In this document: in pieces, positions 30,701-45,117 of the stretch
Layout: each line of letters opens with the position of its first letter
How positions within the stretch are numbered: the first letter of the stretch is position 1
Assembly (NCBI GenBank): GCA_034509755.1
Contig: JAVYJV010000048.1
Span: 1 to 64,000 of the forward strand
DNA from: Anisodus tanguticus
Lineage: Eukaryota > Streptophyta > Magnoliopsida > Solanales > Solanaceae
DNA length: 64,000 bases
Direction: 5' to 3'
Position numbers and translations under genes: made by a program
The notes under the pieces: generated by a model
What the model was told of the DNA's origin: nothing
What the model saw: only the letters and a program-made list of their open reading frames with translations
Database searches by the model: none

Positions 30701-33700
30701 CGCTCTTTATAAATATTGAAACTATGTACGCTTAAATTTATCACTTTATTTTTATAAATCCTTACTTTTAATATTCTTTAAAAAAATAGAAAATGTTTTT
30801 AATATTGTTTATAAGGAGAGAAAAGTTTTCAATATTTATCTTCATTTTATTCTTATATTAATTTTATTTTTTATGAAGAATGAAGTTTTAAGTTAATTAA
30901 GTTTGATTAAACTTATTAAACAATTTTATTTATTTTCTATCTTATTACTTCAAATTCAAAGATATTTTAGAGAAGAAAAATGATCTTAAATTAATTTTTG
31001 AATAAAGTTGTTACAAGTGTTAATGTTTGTATAGTCTAAATGTCAAAAGAAATTTTTTTTCTTTTTAAATTCATTTTCTTTTAAACATAATTTGAAAAGA
31101 TTTAAAAGCTTTGTACTTTTGTTAAAATTTATCTAAAATTTCAGTTAATTCATTTGAAAAAAATATTTTAACCACAGTTCTGTTTACTCAAAATAATTTT
31201 TTTTATAAAATCTTACCTAAAATATTTGTCTGTGTTTTACTAACTTAAGATAAGATAATGATGATTGCAAAAAAAAAAAAGAAGAAAAACGTGATCGACT
31301 TTTTTTTTTAAGTTTTAAAAACTTAAGAATGATAAAGATAAATTCATTCTAAAAATTTTAAACTAAAAAATGTTTTATTTTTTTTTTAATTTTAACAAAT
31401 GGTAAAAATCATTCAAAACTTATGTAATGAAAATTAAATTTTTTTGAAACTTTTTTTTCTTTTTGAAATCAGTTTTTTTGGGGTTTTTAATTTTAAAAAA
31501 TTTGTTAAGCTTTTTAATAAACTCATTTTTATTTAGTTAATTCGGCAATTTTTTTTCATTTTAAATTTAGCTTAAAAATAGTTTAAATTTTATTTAATTT
31601 AAAAATTTTTTTGAAATTACCTATCTAAATAACATTTTGTTTTTTTAAGCTGTTTTCAATTTAAAATTTTTTTTCTCTATTTTAAACTAGTTATTTTAAA
31701 ATTTTCATATAAAAGAATTTTTTTTTATAAAACTATAATCAAATCTACTTTAAATGAAACTATTGATAAAGTAATAGTTGTCAAAATCATCATTCAAGTT
31801 TAATAAACAGTAAATTGTCTGAAAAGTTATTTTATGACACAAAATTTTTTTTTTTTTTTTTTTGTTTAGTTTGAGTATATAGATTTATTCCCACTATAAA
31901 ATTTAACTAAAAAAAAATTTTAAGTTTCATCATTTCAAAAAGTTTTAATAAAAAATGAAAGATTGAGTTTAAATAATTAATTAAAAAGTTTTAGATATTA
32001 AAAACAGAATAACTAAAATGTATTTAAATAAAGTTCTGACTTATAAAAATAATATAATAGTCTCATATAATTCTCTATAAACTATTCTCTATAAAGCTTT
32101 ACCTTTTAATAAAGTTTAATTAATGTATTTTCAATTTAGTTTAAATTTTTTTTCTTTCTTTTTACAAAAAAAAAAAAATTTAATTTAGACAAAACGATAA
32201 AATCTTTCTTATTTTAATAAAAGACACAACATAAAAAGCATTTTGTAATTTTTTAAGAATTAAAACTTTTTTTTAACTTTTGAAATTTTAAAGGTCATTT
32301 TTTTTTATTTCATAAGTAGCTTTATTAGTTTTTATTTTTTTGTAATTTTTTTCTTGTACTTAGTTTTAAAAATCTATGTTTTAAGTAAACTACGTATGAT
32401 TATTTTTGTCAATAGTTTTCATTATTACATTGTTTTTTTTTTTGAAAAAAATTTTTCAGCCACATTAAAGTCATTTTAAGTTTAATTTTTTATCTGATTT
32501 ATTTTTCATTGTTTTTACTTTTCAAATAAATTAAAAACTTTGTTTTTAGAAAAATTTTTTTGCAAAAAAGTTTTTTAAGAAAAAATCAAAATAAAATTTA
32601 AAAAAAATGATTAAAAAAGAATTTTCAATAAAGCACTCAAAAAAAAATTCTAATTTTATTAAGTAAAAGTTTTAAAACAAAGATGATTTTTAAAAAACGA
32701 ATTTATAAAAAAAAAGTTTTTAATGAAAAGAAATTAATAGAAATTTGTTGTAAAAAAAAATACGTGATTTTACTTTAAGATTGATTATATCTTTGGTGTT
32801 TAATTACAATTTGTCGAAAATCAAAGAAAACTTTTTTAAATAGCACGTGTTTTGTATTAGCTTCATATGATTTTGATAAAATTTTTTTTTTTAAAAACTT
32901 TTTCAAATTTTTCAATAAAAGTTTAATTTATGTTTCGAAAAACAATTTAATTTTTTTTTGAAACAATACTTATCGTAAAGATTAAAAAAAAAATTCACTT
33001 GATAAAGATTATTTTTTTTTTTTTTTTGGGTAGAACACAAAGGTATTTCGAAATTGGATTAAGAAAGGTTTTCAGTTTAATTTTTGCTTTCAAATCTAAT
33101 CAACTCTTCATTAAAATCCATAAGAAATTTTTATAAATGTTTTTTCTTTATTCTTATAAGATCAATATTAGTTTTTTTAAACCTATTGATACGAACAACA
33201 TTAGCATTATTGTTTATTTAATTGCAAATTTTTTTTTTCAATATTACCTAAAAAAAATTAATCTAACAACATAAGTGACAAAAGCAAATCTTTTTGTTTA
33301 CATTTTAAAATTTAGTTCAAAAAATTCATTTTCAATTTTAAATAATGAAAAAGAATTGTTTACTTAAAAAGTCTAATGATTAAAGTCTTTTCATTTTTTT
33401 AACTTTCATTAATATGTTCCTCTAGATCATTTATCAACTATCAACAATTAAGATATAAATGTTTTAAAAATTTTCTTTAAATAATTTGACATTAAAAATG
33501 AATCAATTGACTAAAAGATACATTCAAAAAAGAATTCTACTTTCAAATTGAATAAAGTAAAAAAAATTTTGATTATGATAAAAAATTTTGGTCGTTTAAA
33601 GTTAAACGACCAACAACTTTTTTTTTTGGCAAAATAAAATATTTAGCTATACTAATATGTAACTATGTTTTAAATTTCAAATCACGTCGTACACTTACTA

Positions 33701-36700
33701 TTTTAATTTATTTTTTTTTTTTTTTTCAAATCTTGTCCACTATTTGCATCTTATTAAATTTTTTTTTTTGAGATTTTTTATTTCTACTCTAAAATGTCAT
33801 CTGTTTTTGACAATAAACATTTTTTTGTTTTCAAGTTTCGCCCTATTTAGCCGCCACTTTAAATATTTTAAAAAAAAAGTTTAAATTTTATTAATATTTT
33901 TTGAAATAGTTTTTCTAAAAAAGTTTACAAATTTAGTTTAAAAATTCTTCATAAAAACTATTCGAATCCTAAATTTTAGCCTCCAGAGAAATTTTTAATA
34001 GTAAATTTAAATAAAGATTCAAATAATTATAATTAATTTTAAAGAAAACATTTTATTTGGTTTTAATTGTTTTGTTAAAATAAGAATAAATACTGTTTTA
34101 TTCTGATTAAATGACTAACTAAAAATTTCTTAAGGTGTTGAAATATATTTTAGTTACTTAAAAAAAAGTTTTAAATAATTAAAGTGAATAACAATTTAAA
34201 ATGAAAAGTTTAAAGATTATTTACTAATGAGATAATAATGGAAATATATGCAGATTTGAAAATTTTTTTCTTTAAACTTAAAGTTTAGATAAATGAGTTG
34301 AAAAATAAATTTGTTCAAATAAAATTTTGGTTACGAAAAATGAGCTAAATGAAATAAAACTTAGTCAGGTAAACTATTTTTAAAGTAAAAAGAAAAAAAA
34401 TCAAAGTTATCACACTCTTGAGAAATTTTTTTTCTGGTTCTATTTATTTTTAAAAATATAAATGACTAAATAGCATTAAATTTAAAATCAAGAGACTAAT
34501 GAACAAAACTTTAAAGTTTTTAAAAAGATTTTTTTATATTTCTTTATAAATAAAATCTAATCAAGTTTATTAATCAATTAAATTGTGTAACATTTTTAAA
34601 GATAAATTTAATTAAAATTAAAAAAAAAGAAGTTTTTAAAGTAAATTTTTTTTGAATTATAATTCAAATGAATTTTTTTTTGAACTAAAGTCATGATACT
34701 GAATAACTTTATTAGACCAATAAATAAATCAATTAAAGATAGTAATCTATAAAATCGTTTTATACGACACGTTGTTTCATGGGCGTAAATAGTTTTCTGT
34801 TACAAAAGTATTTGCTAAAATAAATTTCAAGCACTTCCTTTTTTAAGAAGTTACTTATTTTCACACAAAAAATTTTAAACATAAGGATAAAAATTGTCTA
34901 AAACTAAAAAACTCCCTATCTTTTTAACAAGATTATGAAATATAAAGTTATATTAGGTCCGATTCATTAAATTTTACCTTTATTAACTTATCGATAACCA
35001 GCTTTATTTTTAGAAAAAAAATTTGAGTTATTCAAATATTTTCTTGATTAAAAATTTGAAAAATTATTTCTATGATAAAATATTGAAACTTTATGAATTT
35101 ATGAATTTTTGACAATAATGTATTAAAATTTGAATTTTTTATTACACTCTTAAATTGTTTTGAAAATTAAATTTTTAAATTTTATAAAAGATTACTATTA
35201 GTTTAATAACTTTATGCATTAATAAAACTTTTTTTTCAAAATTAATTTTTTAAATAATCAATACAAAAATGTTCAGTCAATCATAAAAAAAAACCTCCTT
35301 TTTTTGATTGAGAAAATTTTTGACCACTTTATAAAATTGTATGCTCAAAAAAATAAAAAATAAATTTAAAAAAAAGTTCTTCCTTTTTAAAAAAATTTGA
35401 TTATTTACACAAAAAAAATTTTAAAAAATAATTGTCAAAACCGGAAGTTAATAAAAACTTATAAAAATACTGTTTAAAATCGGAAATAATAAAATTTTTA
35501 ATTCTGAACGCGTTTAATTTTCATCTTTTAAAAGAGTTAAACACTTTTAAATAACAAAAAAAATCAAGAAGCTTTTAAATAGTTACAAGTTTTTTAACTA
35601 AGTTTATAAATAAAAAGCTTAAAAATAACAAAGACCCGGAAATGTCTATTTTGAAACATTCATTGAATACACAAGTGTAACATTTTAAGTTAAATAAATA
35701 CAAATTCCTTCTTAATAAAAATATTTTTAAATCCGCTGTAAGCTTAACATAATTGAAATAAAAATTTGATATGCCTCAACATTACTGACCACTAAAAAAA
35801 AATTTTCTATTTTTAAAATATAAATGTGTCTTTCAATGAGATAAATTAACAAAAAATAAAGTCATCATGACACAAAACAAACATTCATTTGTGAATTTTA
35901 AAATGAACTTTTTAAAATTTAAAAAAAAAACTTTTTAGAAAAGAAATTTTTTAAATAAAAAAAAATAGAATAACTTAAAAATGCATTTGGAATGTTTATT
36001 CAAGATGATTAAAATCGAATATAAATTTTCTAATTATCGAAAAACTTTTAAAAAAACTTTGTTTACAAATTAAAATTTCTTTGAAATTTAAATTCTTTTC
36101 AAAAAATAAAAAGTTTTCGAAAAAAAACTTTTGAATGAAATAATTTTAAAGTTTTTTTTGAATTCAATTAAAGAGATCGTAAAAAAATTGACCAGCGTTT
36201 TCTACAGTTCATTACTTTACTAATAGTTGAAAAACTGTTAAAATTAATTGTTTTAATTTCAATAAAGAAGCTAAGGATAAAAGTTTTTTTTCAAAAAAAA
36301 AGTTATATTGAGCTAGTACATTAATATATTGATCAATTTTGAAAAGTTGTCAAAACTATTTATGAAAAAAAAAATTAAAAAAACTCGTTTATTGATCTTT
36401 TCACAATCGTTATTTAGATTTTATACAAAAGTTTCACCTTTATGAAGAATTTAAAACATTGTCTATAATTCAAAATTAAAAGCTAACAAGGCTAATATTA
36501 ACATCTAATAATAAAAATTTGTTCTGCGCGTATTTTTGTGTGTATGAAAGTGATTAAATATTTTTTTGTTTAAATTTTTATTTTGAGAATATGCAAGAAA
36601 AAGTATAAATGGCATTTTTATTTTTTGCTAATTAACTTTCGAATTTTTTTTAAAGAGAACTTAAGCTAATTTTAACACTCTTAAGACTTCTAATAACAAA

Positions 36701-36861
36701 ATACACTTTAATAGTTGTTTAATAGTTCAAAAGTTTTATAAAAGAAATTTTTTTTTGTTTTAAATGATATTTAGAACTTTGAGATAAAAATTTTAACAAG
36801 TTTTTGATTTAAACTTTTAAAAATAAATAATTTCGAACTAAAACTTAAAAAAAGAAGCAAA
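27702..36861. other. Long gene-poor AT-rich interval
   Basis: 9.2 kb in which I can support no coding exon on either strand. The few open frames (for example 60 codons at 29693) are hydrophobic low-complexity chance frames. Points noted: T homopolymer at about 31845-31863, a perfect 12-bp inverted repeat at 33588-33613, and a GC-richer patch at 33838-33860 followed by a 16-mer (33971-33986) shared with the BIR gene promoter region. Unrecognised non-coding RNA or untranslated exons cannot be excluded. Confidence 0.5.
33588..33613. repeat. Perfect 12-bp inverted repeat (hairpin)
   Basis: The arm ttggtcgtttaa (33588-33599) is followed by two bases and its exact reverse complement (33602-33613). 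The arm contains gtcg, unusual for this AT-rich stretch. Function is unknown; a protein-binding palindrome or a remnant terminal repeat are possibilities. Confidence 0.7.
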
Positions 36862-39800
36862 CTAAAAAATTAAAAAATAATTGTTTGTCTTAAGAAAATT
36901 AATAAATAATCCCAAATGTATCAAAAACCAAGTTATATTAAAATGTAGTATTGACGAATTATTATGAGCAGCTGTTGAAAAAAAAAGAAAAAGTTTGAAA
37001 GTTTAAATTTTTATAATTTTTTAATATAAAATTACCTAAAACTAACATCTCTTTAATTTTAGAAGCTGTTTCTAAATTAGGATTTGTTGTTACTTCACAA
37101 TTAAAATTGCCTAAAACATAAAATAAAACAATTAAAACAATTAAAAACTAATTTTAAAATTTACCTGAAGCATTTTTAGTTATATTCCTTAGCATTACAG
37201 TACCATTTCCTGAATTGGATAACTAAAAAAAATTGTGTGAATTAATTTTGAAAAAGAAAATAACTTTATAATTCAAAATGATAAAAGTTGATTTAAAGAA
37301 AATAAATAATTTAAAGTTGGTAAATAATTGATGAATTGAGATAAATGAAGTTTTTATTGAATAAGTAGAGTTAATTCAATTAATAATAAGTAATTAATTT
37401 TTAATAATTTTATGGTTCATAAATTTTGAAATAAAAGTTTAATAAAAAAACTTACATCGACAAAAAACTTTTTTTTCAAAGGAAATGTTTGTTTTAAATT
37501 TTTACCATTTGAAGTTTCTCTATAAAATTCACTACGTCCTAATAGCCATTTTAAAGAATATACCGATTTTTCACCATTTGTAAATGCATAAATACATTTC
37601 AAACGTATATTTGATCCTTCAATTATTTGATTAGGCACAGATAGTTGTATAATTTCAACACAGGTGATTGCTAAAAATTAATTAGAGTATTATTTATAAT
37701 GAATAAGTAGCTAAAAAATGTGCTATTTTTAATTAAATAATACTTTGAAAAAGAAAACTATGTAAGCAAAAAGTTAATATATCTTTTTTTTGAATATCAT
37801 TTAATTAAATATTAATTAATAAAAAAAAATATATTTTAATAGTAAGCAAATTTTAAGCTTTTTTTAACTTATTAGAATGTATCTAAAAAATGCTTTTGTC
37901 AAAAGTTTATGTTTACACAAGCGAAAAGTAGATTTTCCCATTGGGTAAGATATTTTCTCATCAAAAAAAATCTTTAAGACTTATTCATTATTTTTTATTT
38001 GTTATAAGTCTTAAAGTGAAAACAATTTTTTACTAATTCAAAAAAAAAATTAATTTTTTAATTAAAATTTAAACTTTAGACATTTTTACAAAAATCTAAG
38101 TTCATTAAAATTAATTTCATTAAAATATTTAATTTTGATTTAAACAAAGATGCACATAAAAGATTGAAATAACTGATTTATTTAATAAAAAAGTTTAACC
38201 TGTAAAAATGTTAAAAACTAATCTTTTGGGATTTGAAACATTAAAGTTTAAAGTTTAATAAAAAAAAATATTGAAACACCTTTGAGTTAAAATTAATGAT
38301 AATAAAATCAAACTTTTTTTTTAAATTATCAACTTTATTCGATGAAAAATTAATTTTTTTGAAAATTTTTTTTTTTAAAGTTAAAAACAAGTGAGTAATT
38401 TGTTTAGTTTTGTTTAGAAAAACAACAAAAAAAGTAAATAATGCGAAAAAAAATTCATTTATTGTTTCTTATAAAAATTAACTGAATGAAAAGATAGAGA
38501 TAGTGTAGATATTAACATCTTTAATATTTCTTTTTCTATAATACTTTATTGAAAAATAAACACAAGTCATTTTTTTTTTGTTATCTCTTCTTTCAATGAA
38601 TAGTCTCTTTATTAAGACTTTAGAACTATTAGAAAAATTTTATTAAAAAAAACTATTTTTTGACGATAGATCATTCTAAGTTTTGTTTGCTTCAAAAATC
38701 TTATTAACTGATTAATTTTGTTTTTTTTTCAAGTCTATAAACTATTAGATGCTAAAAAAAAATTTAATAGTATTTAACATCAAAACAAATATTTTTTTTA
38801 TAAAGACCGAATAAATTAAAATTCTGATTTATTAATAATCCATTGATGTTTAATTTTATTTTAATCACAAAAAATATGTTATTTTACATGATTTTTTTTT
38901 ATAAAATCAACTTCCGCTTTGAAAAATAGTTATATTGAAAATAGAATATTGAAAAAAGAGAATAAGTTTGAAGTTTCAAGATTACATGAAACAAAAACAA
39001 CAAGAAGCTTTTAAATTGTTATTTTTTTTATTAAGGTAGTAAAAGAAAAAAAATTAGTCAAAAAATCAATCAATAAAATAGACTAAGAAAAGCAACATGC
39101 TGAGATGTTCTTAATAAAAGTTATTTTGCTTAAATTTACTAAATTTTTTTCTTCTTAATTTTTTTTATATTTTAATGAATTTTGATTAACAATTTGATAC
39201 AATTATTTGACTTTTTAGAGAAAAAAAAGTTTTACTTTTGTAGAACTAAAATTTTTAATTTAAAAAAAATTAGATAAATTTTTTCACACTAAAATAGTCT
39301 AAGAAATAAAAATTAAGTGAAAAAAAAATTATCGACAAATTATTAAATAAATGTTTCCATTAAATTAAACCACTAACATTAAAAAATATATTTGATAAAA
39401 ATTAAAAGTTATTAAAAGACTGACCTAATATAGAAGAGTAGAAAAAAATGTAAAACAGTTATAATTAATTATAAACTATAAATAATATATGAGTTTACTA
39501 TAGTACTAATAATACGTGAATAGGAAAAAAAACGTATTAGGGTTCCTTTAATTGATAATGTAGCTTTACATCTTTATCAAAAAAAAAAAAAGAAGTTAGT
39601 TTAAGAATCTTCTTTTGTCTTCCAAATTATCATCATGATTATGATCGCTTTAATGATTTATATAGCATTCTCAATAAAATATTTCAATAAAACATTGACA
39701 ATATTATCAACATACTGATACTAATGTATTTTACTATTGATCAGGTTGGGGTGGATAATTTTTTTTTACTTTTTTTATTCAATTTCTAAACTTTATTTGT

Positions 39801-42532
39801 CTAATTGAACATGAAGATACCAAAATTTCACAAAAAAAAAAAAATAAATTCATTTTAATGCGAAAATTAAAAAGGTGGTTCTTAATTTTAGATAAGAAAA
39901 TATTAAAAAATATGAAAAGTTATTTAAAATTACATAAACTTATAAGTTAATGAAAAGTGATAAACAGCTAAAAAAATCAATGAGAATTTTAATTCTAAGT
40001 AAATTTTCTAAGGCTTTGTTTATTTTTTTTAAAAAGAAAATCAATAAACTAAAAAAAAAAACTTAATGTCACTTAACTAAGTTTAATTTTATAAAAACTT
40101 TTTTTTTTAATAATTAACTTGTTATAAAGCTATAAAATATTTTTTTAATAATTAGAAGGCTTAATTCAATAGGTATTTCAAACATCTTCTATGATAAACA
40201 TTCTTTGTTTTTTTTATAAAACTTCAAACTTAAAATTAGATTAATGAAAATCTTCAGAGTTTTTTTTTTATTTAAACTATATCGAAATTTAGAAAAAGTT
40301 TAATAAAAAAATTTAATCTTCACAAAAATATATGAAAAAATGAAGCTGATGTTTGAATGTATAAAACTTTTAAAATCAAAATACACAACAGGGTGCCCAA
40401 AAAAAAAAAAATTTTAAAGCTTTTTTAGAGAAGATAAAAGTGACAGAACTACAAATCAAAATTAAACAATAGAAAGATAAATTTAATTGAAAATTTAAAA
40501 CAAAGTCCAAGTTTTTTACAAGTTTATATTCATAGTTTTGAAAAATTAAATAAGAAAACTTTTGGAAAAAAATGTTTATTATTTTAGTCAAGTAATTTTT
40601 AAAATTATCTTTTTCTTTGAAAAAAAAAGTCATTTAAAGCTTATTAAACTTGATTATAAAAAATTTAAAAATGTTTTTTTATTCTTAAATTAAAAAAAAG
40701 TTTCAATTTGAAGTTTGTGGTCAGAACTGGTTAAGAAAAAAATTTATTAATTTAAATTAAATTTCTATAACTTGTGTGTATTAAAAACATATTTCAATTT
40801 AAAAAGTGACCAATTTAATAAAAAGCTTTTTTAATAATTATCTTGCCAAAGAAAATTTATGAAAATTGTGCGTGTTAAACAAATGATACTTAATTAAAAA
40901 TTCTTTAATGTTAGATGAAAAAAATTAAAATTTATTTATCGAACTTTTTAAAAAGATCTAAATTACAATTTAATTATAATGGTTTTTATTTCAATTTTTA
41001 TTATTAAACGTCATGCTAGAACCTTATTAAAAAATTTTAAGATGACTAACTCATTAAATTTTTTAATCTTTTATGCACAAAATTTTCATTTAAAAATTAG
41101 CTTGTTTTTTATTTAATTGAATTTCTTTTTAAATTTATTAAGATAATTAACTTAATGTTTTCACAAAAATTAAACTAAATTTTTATTAAGATTTAGTATG
41201 AAAATTTTAATTATTTCTAATAAACGAAAGCAACAATTGATCCAAAGTAAATAATTATATATCCTGTCAATTATTCTTCATGAAAATTTTACTTAAATTT
41301 TGATTGATTATAAAATAATTGAATAATTTTATCTAAATTATTTTATCTAATTATTACATCTTTTATATGTAAAGATGTCATTTATAATTAAGAAAAATTT
41401 TGTTTATTAAATATTTTAGCAAAAAAAAAAGAAGAAATTAAATCAAATGTATAAGATGTTTCATTATTTAAATCAAAAAATGAATTCTATAAAAATTAAA
41501 GATTTTTTTCTTAAAGAAAATTGAAAACTAATTACTAAAAAGAATTTTTTTATGTAAATGAATGTCAAAATTTTTTTGAATAAAAATTTTTAATATTGTT
41601 TTTGATGAGATTTATGACTATTTAAACGATTTACATTTATTAGTCGAATTACATTTAAACAAATCTATCTTGAGGCTATAAATACAATTCATTTCAAAAA
41701 TTTACTTTTTTAATAAAAAAATCTTCTAGTTTATACAAAATTGAAAACTTATTTAGATTATTCAATTTTATGAAAAAAACTTTTTGAAAGTTTTATACAT
41801 TTTTAGATCATAGTTTATTTAAATTAAAAAAAGCTTTTTAAAAAAAACTTTTTCAATCTGATATGACAATTTAAAGATGTTTAGTCAAATTTATTTTTCA
41901 ACTTGGTTAAATGAGTTTATACTTTGTTTTAATTCCAGTTTTTGATAGTTTGTTTAATTTTGTTTATTAAATTTTTGACTAGTTTTCAATTCTGTACTTA
42001 GTTTATATTAACTTTAGTTTATACTTAATTATAACTATAATTTGTTTGTATAATAAAAATTAGTCATAATAATGATGTATGTACTTAGTTTAAAACTTTA
42101 ATAATATTTAATTAAAACTAGATGTAAACTTGATTAAAATGATGCTAATTTAAAATCGCTTTTAACTATAGTGATTTTTAACTCATTTAATGTTAAATAA
42201 AAAATAATTGTTAAAAGGTATAAAATTTTTTTCAAAAAAATATAGGTATTTGTTTAATTACAGTAAAAGCTCTTTGTAAAAAAAGATTGAAGTTTAATTA
42301 AGTAATGAACTTGAAAGTTTATAAAAACTTGAATTATCTTTGATAATTTGAAAAAATGTTTGATAAAAATTTGAAAAAAAAATTTAGTTTGACAGGCGAG
42401 ATTGTGTCAAAAAATTTAAAATAAAAATTTAGCTAACAAGTTAACATTTAAATGGTAAAAAAAAAGAAGCTTACTTTTAGTTAAATTGATTATGTAGAAT
42501 AAAAAAGATGCCAGACTAATCCTTATATACAT
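36862..42532 (-). CDS. Beaten-path-like single-Ig cell-surface protein, probably GPI-anchored, 171 aa
   Basis: Assembled from five exons with matching phases: 42532-42475, 37670-37456, 37222-37165, 37110-37036 and 36971-36862. The first exon encodes MYIRISLASFLFYIINLTK, a plausible signal peptide. The central exons form one V-type Ig domain with the disulfide Cys in RLKC and NFNCEV. They contain the beat-family signature VYSLKWLLGRSEFYRE, followed by FPLKKKFFVD and RNITKNASGNFNCEV. The last exon gives AAHNNSSILHFNITWFLIHLG and a hydrophobic end, which looks like a GPI-attachment signal; a membrane helix is the alternative. Beat proteins are axon-guidance ligands of Side receptors in insects and normally have two Ig domains. 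The three Ig exons are certain; exon 1, across a 4.8-kb intron, and exon 5 are inferred from phase and character. Confidence 0.75.
37671..42474 (-). other. First intron of the beat-like gene (AT-rich)
   Basis: About 4.8 kb between the putative signal-peptide exon and the Ig exons. No other gene seen on either strand; an 85-codon frame at 40376-40633 is low-complexity and not supported. Confidence 0.5.
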
Positions 42533-45117
42533 TTTTTTATTTTAAAACTTTTTATAAACAAAAAATAAAAAAGTTTTAAAAGTTTTCAGAAAACAATTAA
42601 GTTAGGTAATTGAAATAGTTGAATTTTATTTTGATATAAACACTGTAAATTAATTTTTAATGACTTGTGAATTGATTCATATTGATTTTTGTTGATTATT
42701 CAATTAAAAATTAATTAAAAACGATTTTTCCTTATTAGTTTATTGAATTTTTTATGTAACAAGGTAAATTTTAAAAAGTTGAAATTAAATTTAGTAGTTG
42801 ATAATATTTAAAAAAAACAGAAAAAAACGTGAGCAAATTCAATTAAACAGTTTTAGAAAAATAATTTTTGAAAAAAAAACAAAAAATTGATTACTTGTGA
42901 ACAATATCAAAAATTTTAAATTTCAATATTTGATTAACCATGGTTTTTAAAATAAAAAAAAATTTCACAGTGAATTTTAATTAAAATATTTTTAATCAAA
43001 CACGATGCTACAAAAACAAAAAAAAATTTTGACCTATGAAGTTTTCAAACTCACTTAAAAAAAGTTTTAATTTAGTGTCTATGAATGTTTTTGGCTAACA
43101 CAAAAATAAAAGTGGTTTTAGAAACAAGCTAAAACATATTAAAAATCTAGATATAAGGCGTTTCATAAAATAAAGGTGGTCTAATTTTGAAATAAAAAAA
43201 GGTTGGTAGTTCTAAATTTAAAAAAAAAAGTATACATTGATTATAATATAAACACTACTTTTAACTATAATTTCAATAAACATTAAGCAGAGCAAGTGCA
43301 AAAGATACTTTTTTTTTTAATATTTTAATAATGTTTTTTGATAAAGTTTGTGTTCATAACTTCAAACTATCAAAATTTAAGCAGTTTACAATTAAGTAAC
43401 TCAAAAGTTTAAAAGAAAACAGACTATAGAAAAAAGACTAAAAAGATTAAAATTTTAATCAATTATAACCAACAAATTAATTTACTTTTCTTTCAACACA
43501 AAATTATTCAAATTTCTAACTTTTAATGCTAAATTCTTGAATTTTCTTAAAATTTAATTTTTATTTAGTTTATTGAATGAATTTTTAAAATCAATTTCTT
43601 AAAATTAACTTTAAAACTTTCTTTTTTTAAATTTTCTTTGTAAAGATTTTTGAAAAAAATTTTAAACAACGTTTAACTTATTAATATAAAACACCATTTT
43701 AATTTTTGAAATTTTCAGTGGAATTTGGTGAAAATTTAATTCTGTTAAATAGATTATTAAAATTTTTTTAGTTTTTAATTTTAAAAGTCTTTTAATTTTT
43801 AAATTAGTAATAAAAAGTAATAAAATTTTATTTTTGAAAACTCTGATTTAAAAACTAATATTAGTAAAAAGAAAATTCCCTAAACATTAACTTAAATTAA
43901 TTATTAGTACAATTAGTTAAAAATGACCAACTTTTAATCAAACTCTATTCATTGAAAATTAAATTAAAAAAAAACAAAGAATTGTAATCAATCAAAGTTT
44001 CTTTTTTTAACAAAACTTTTGAAGTAAACCAATACTTTGCTTATTTTTCCTGTCAAATTTATTATACCAACAAAAATTTTTTTTCAGAATTTTAAAAAGC
44101 AAAATTAATTTTTATTTTAAAGATTTGTTTCCATGTTTTCTTTTCATTGACAACTTAGCATTGACGATTAATCAAAAATTTACTATAAAAGAATATTCTT
44201 TTTCAAAATAAATTTACATTAAAACTAATGCTTAAGGTAGTAAAAAAAAAATCTGATTCAAATCAAAAGTAATTTAATTAAGGAATTGACAATTGAAAAT
44301 TGAATTAATTTTTTTTTACATATTCAACTTTTAAAATTTCGAGCTATATTTAAATAAATTTTAAGAGTAAATCAAAAGAAAGTTTATTTTAAATTTTAAA
44401 TTAAATTAATAAAATTAAATAAACTAATATTTTTGATACTTAACTTGTACAAAGTTAAAAATTAACAATCCTTCTTAAAAAAGTAAAATTATATTCATTG
44501 AATTATAAAATTTATTTTATAAAAAGTTTTTTTGAAAACTAATTTAGAAAAATAATATTTCTCAGGAATTTAAAAAGAAAAAAAATATTTTAGAAAAAAA
44601 AATACTTTTAAAAAAAAAATACTTTTAGAAAAGAAAAAAACAATTTCTAAATTAAAACTTCACAAAAGAGGAGCTTAATAAAAAAATTAAAAATAAGTAT
44701 TTTTAATTAGTTGATCATGAAAATAAAATCTTTATAAAATAAAATTTTTATTAATTATCTTCATTTAAATAAAATTATCTAGTAGATCGTCATAATTGCC
44801 ACATCTCTATTAGCAAATAAAAACAAAAAAAAAATCTTTTTTATATTTGAAGATATCAGATTAGAAAATTATATTTAAATCTGTTTATGGCTTTTGAAAA
44901 AAAAAGCGTTTTTTATATAAATAAATTTATTTATCAATACTTTATCTTAAAACTTGTATAGCTAAGTTAAGAATAAATATTGAATCAAGAAAATTTTTTT
45001 TCAAATTAAGTCATATCTTACAATTGACTTTACCTTTTTTAATAAGCTTTTTTAAATTTTTCTTAAAACTAAGATGATAAAACAAAAATTTTTTTTTTAA
45101 TTTAAAGTAAAAATAAA
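42533..45117. other. Intergenic between the beat-like gene and DHTKD1
   Basis: AT-rich with no gene recognised. An imperfect short A-rich repeat (units like aaaaaatacttttag, about three copies) lies at about 44578-44630. The two flanking genes are divergent, so both promoters should lie here, but no motif stands out. Confidence 0.45.

Noticed and set aside
31845..31863. T homopolymer of about 19 nt
   Set aside because: Such runs are common across this AT-rich DNA, and no retroelement body or target-site duplication is seen beside it.
40376..40633. 85-codon minus-strand frame within the beat-like gene intron
   Set aside because: Low-complexity Phe/Leu/Asn sequence, with no splice partners and no family match.
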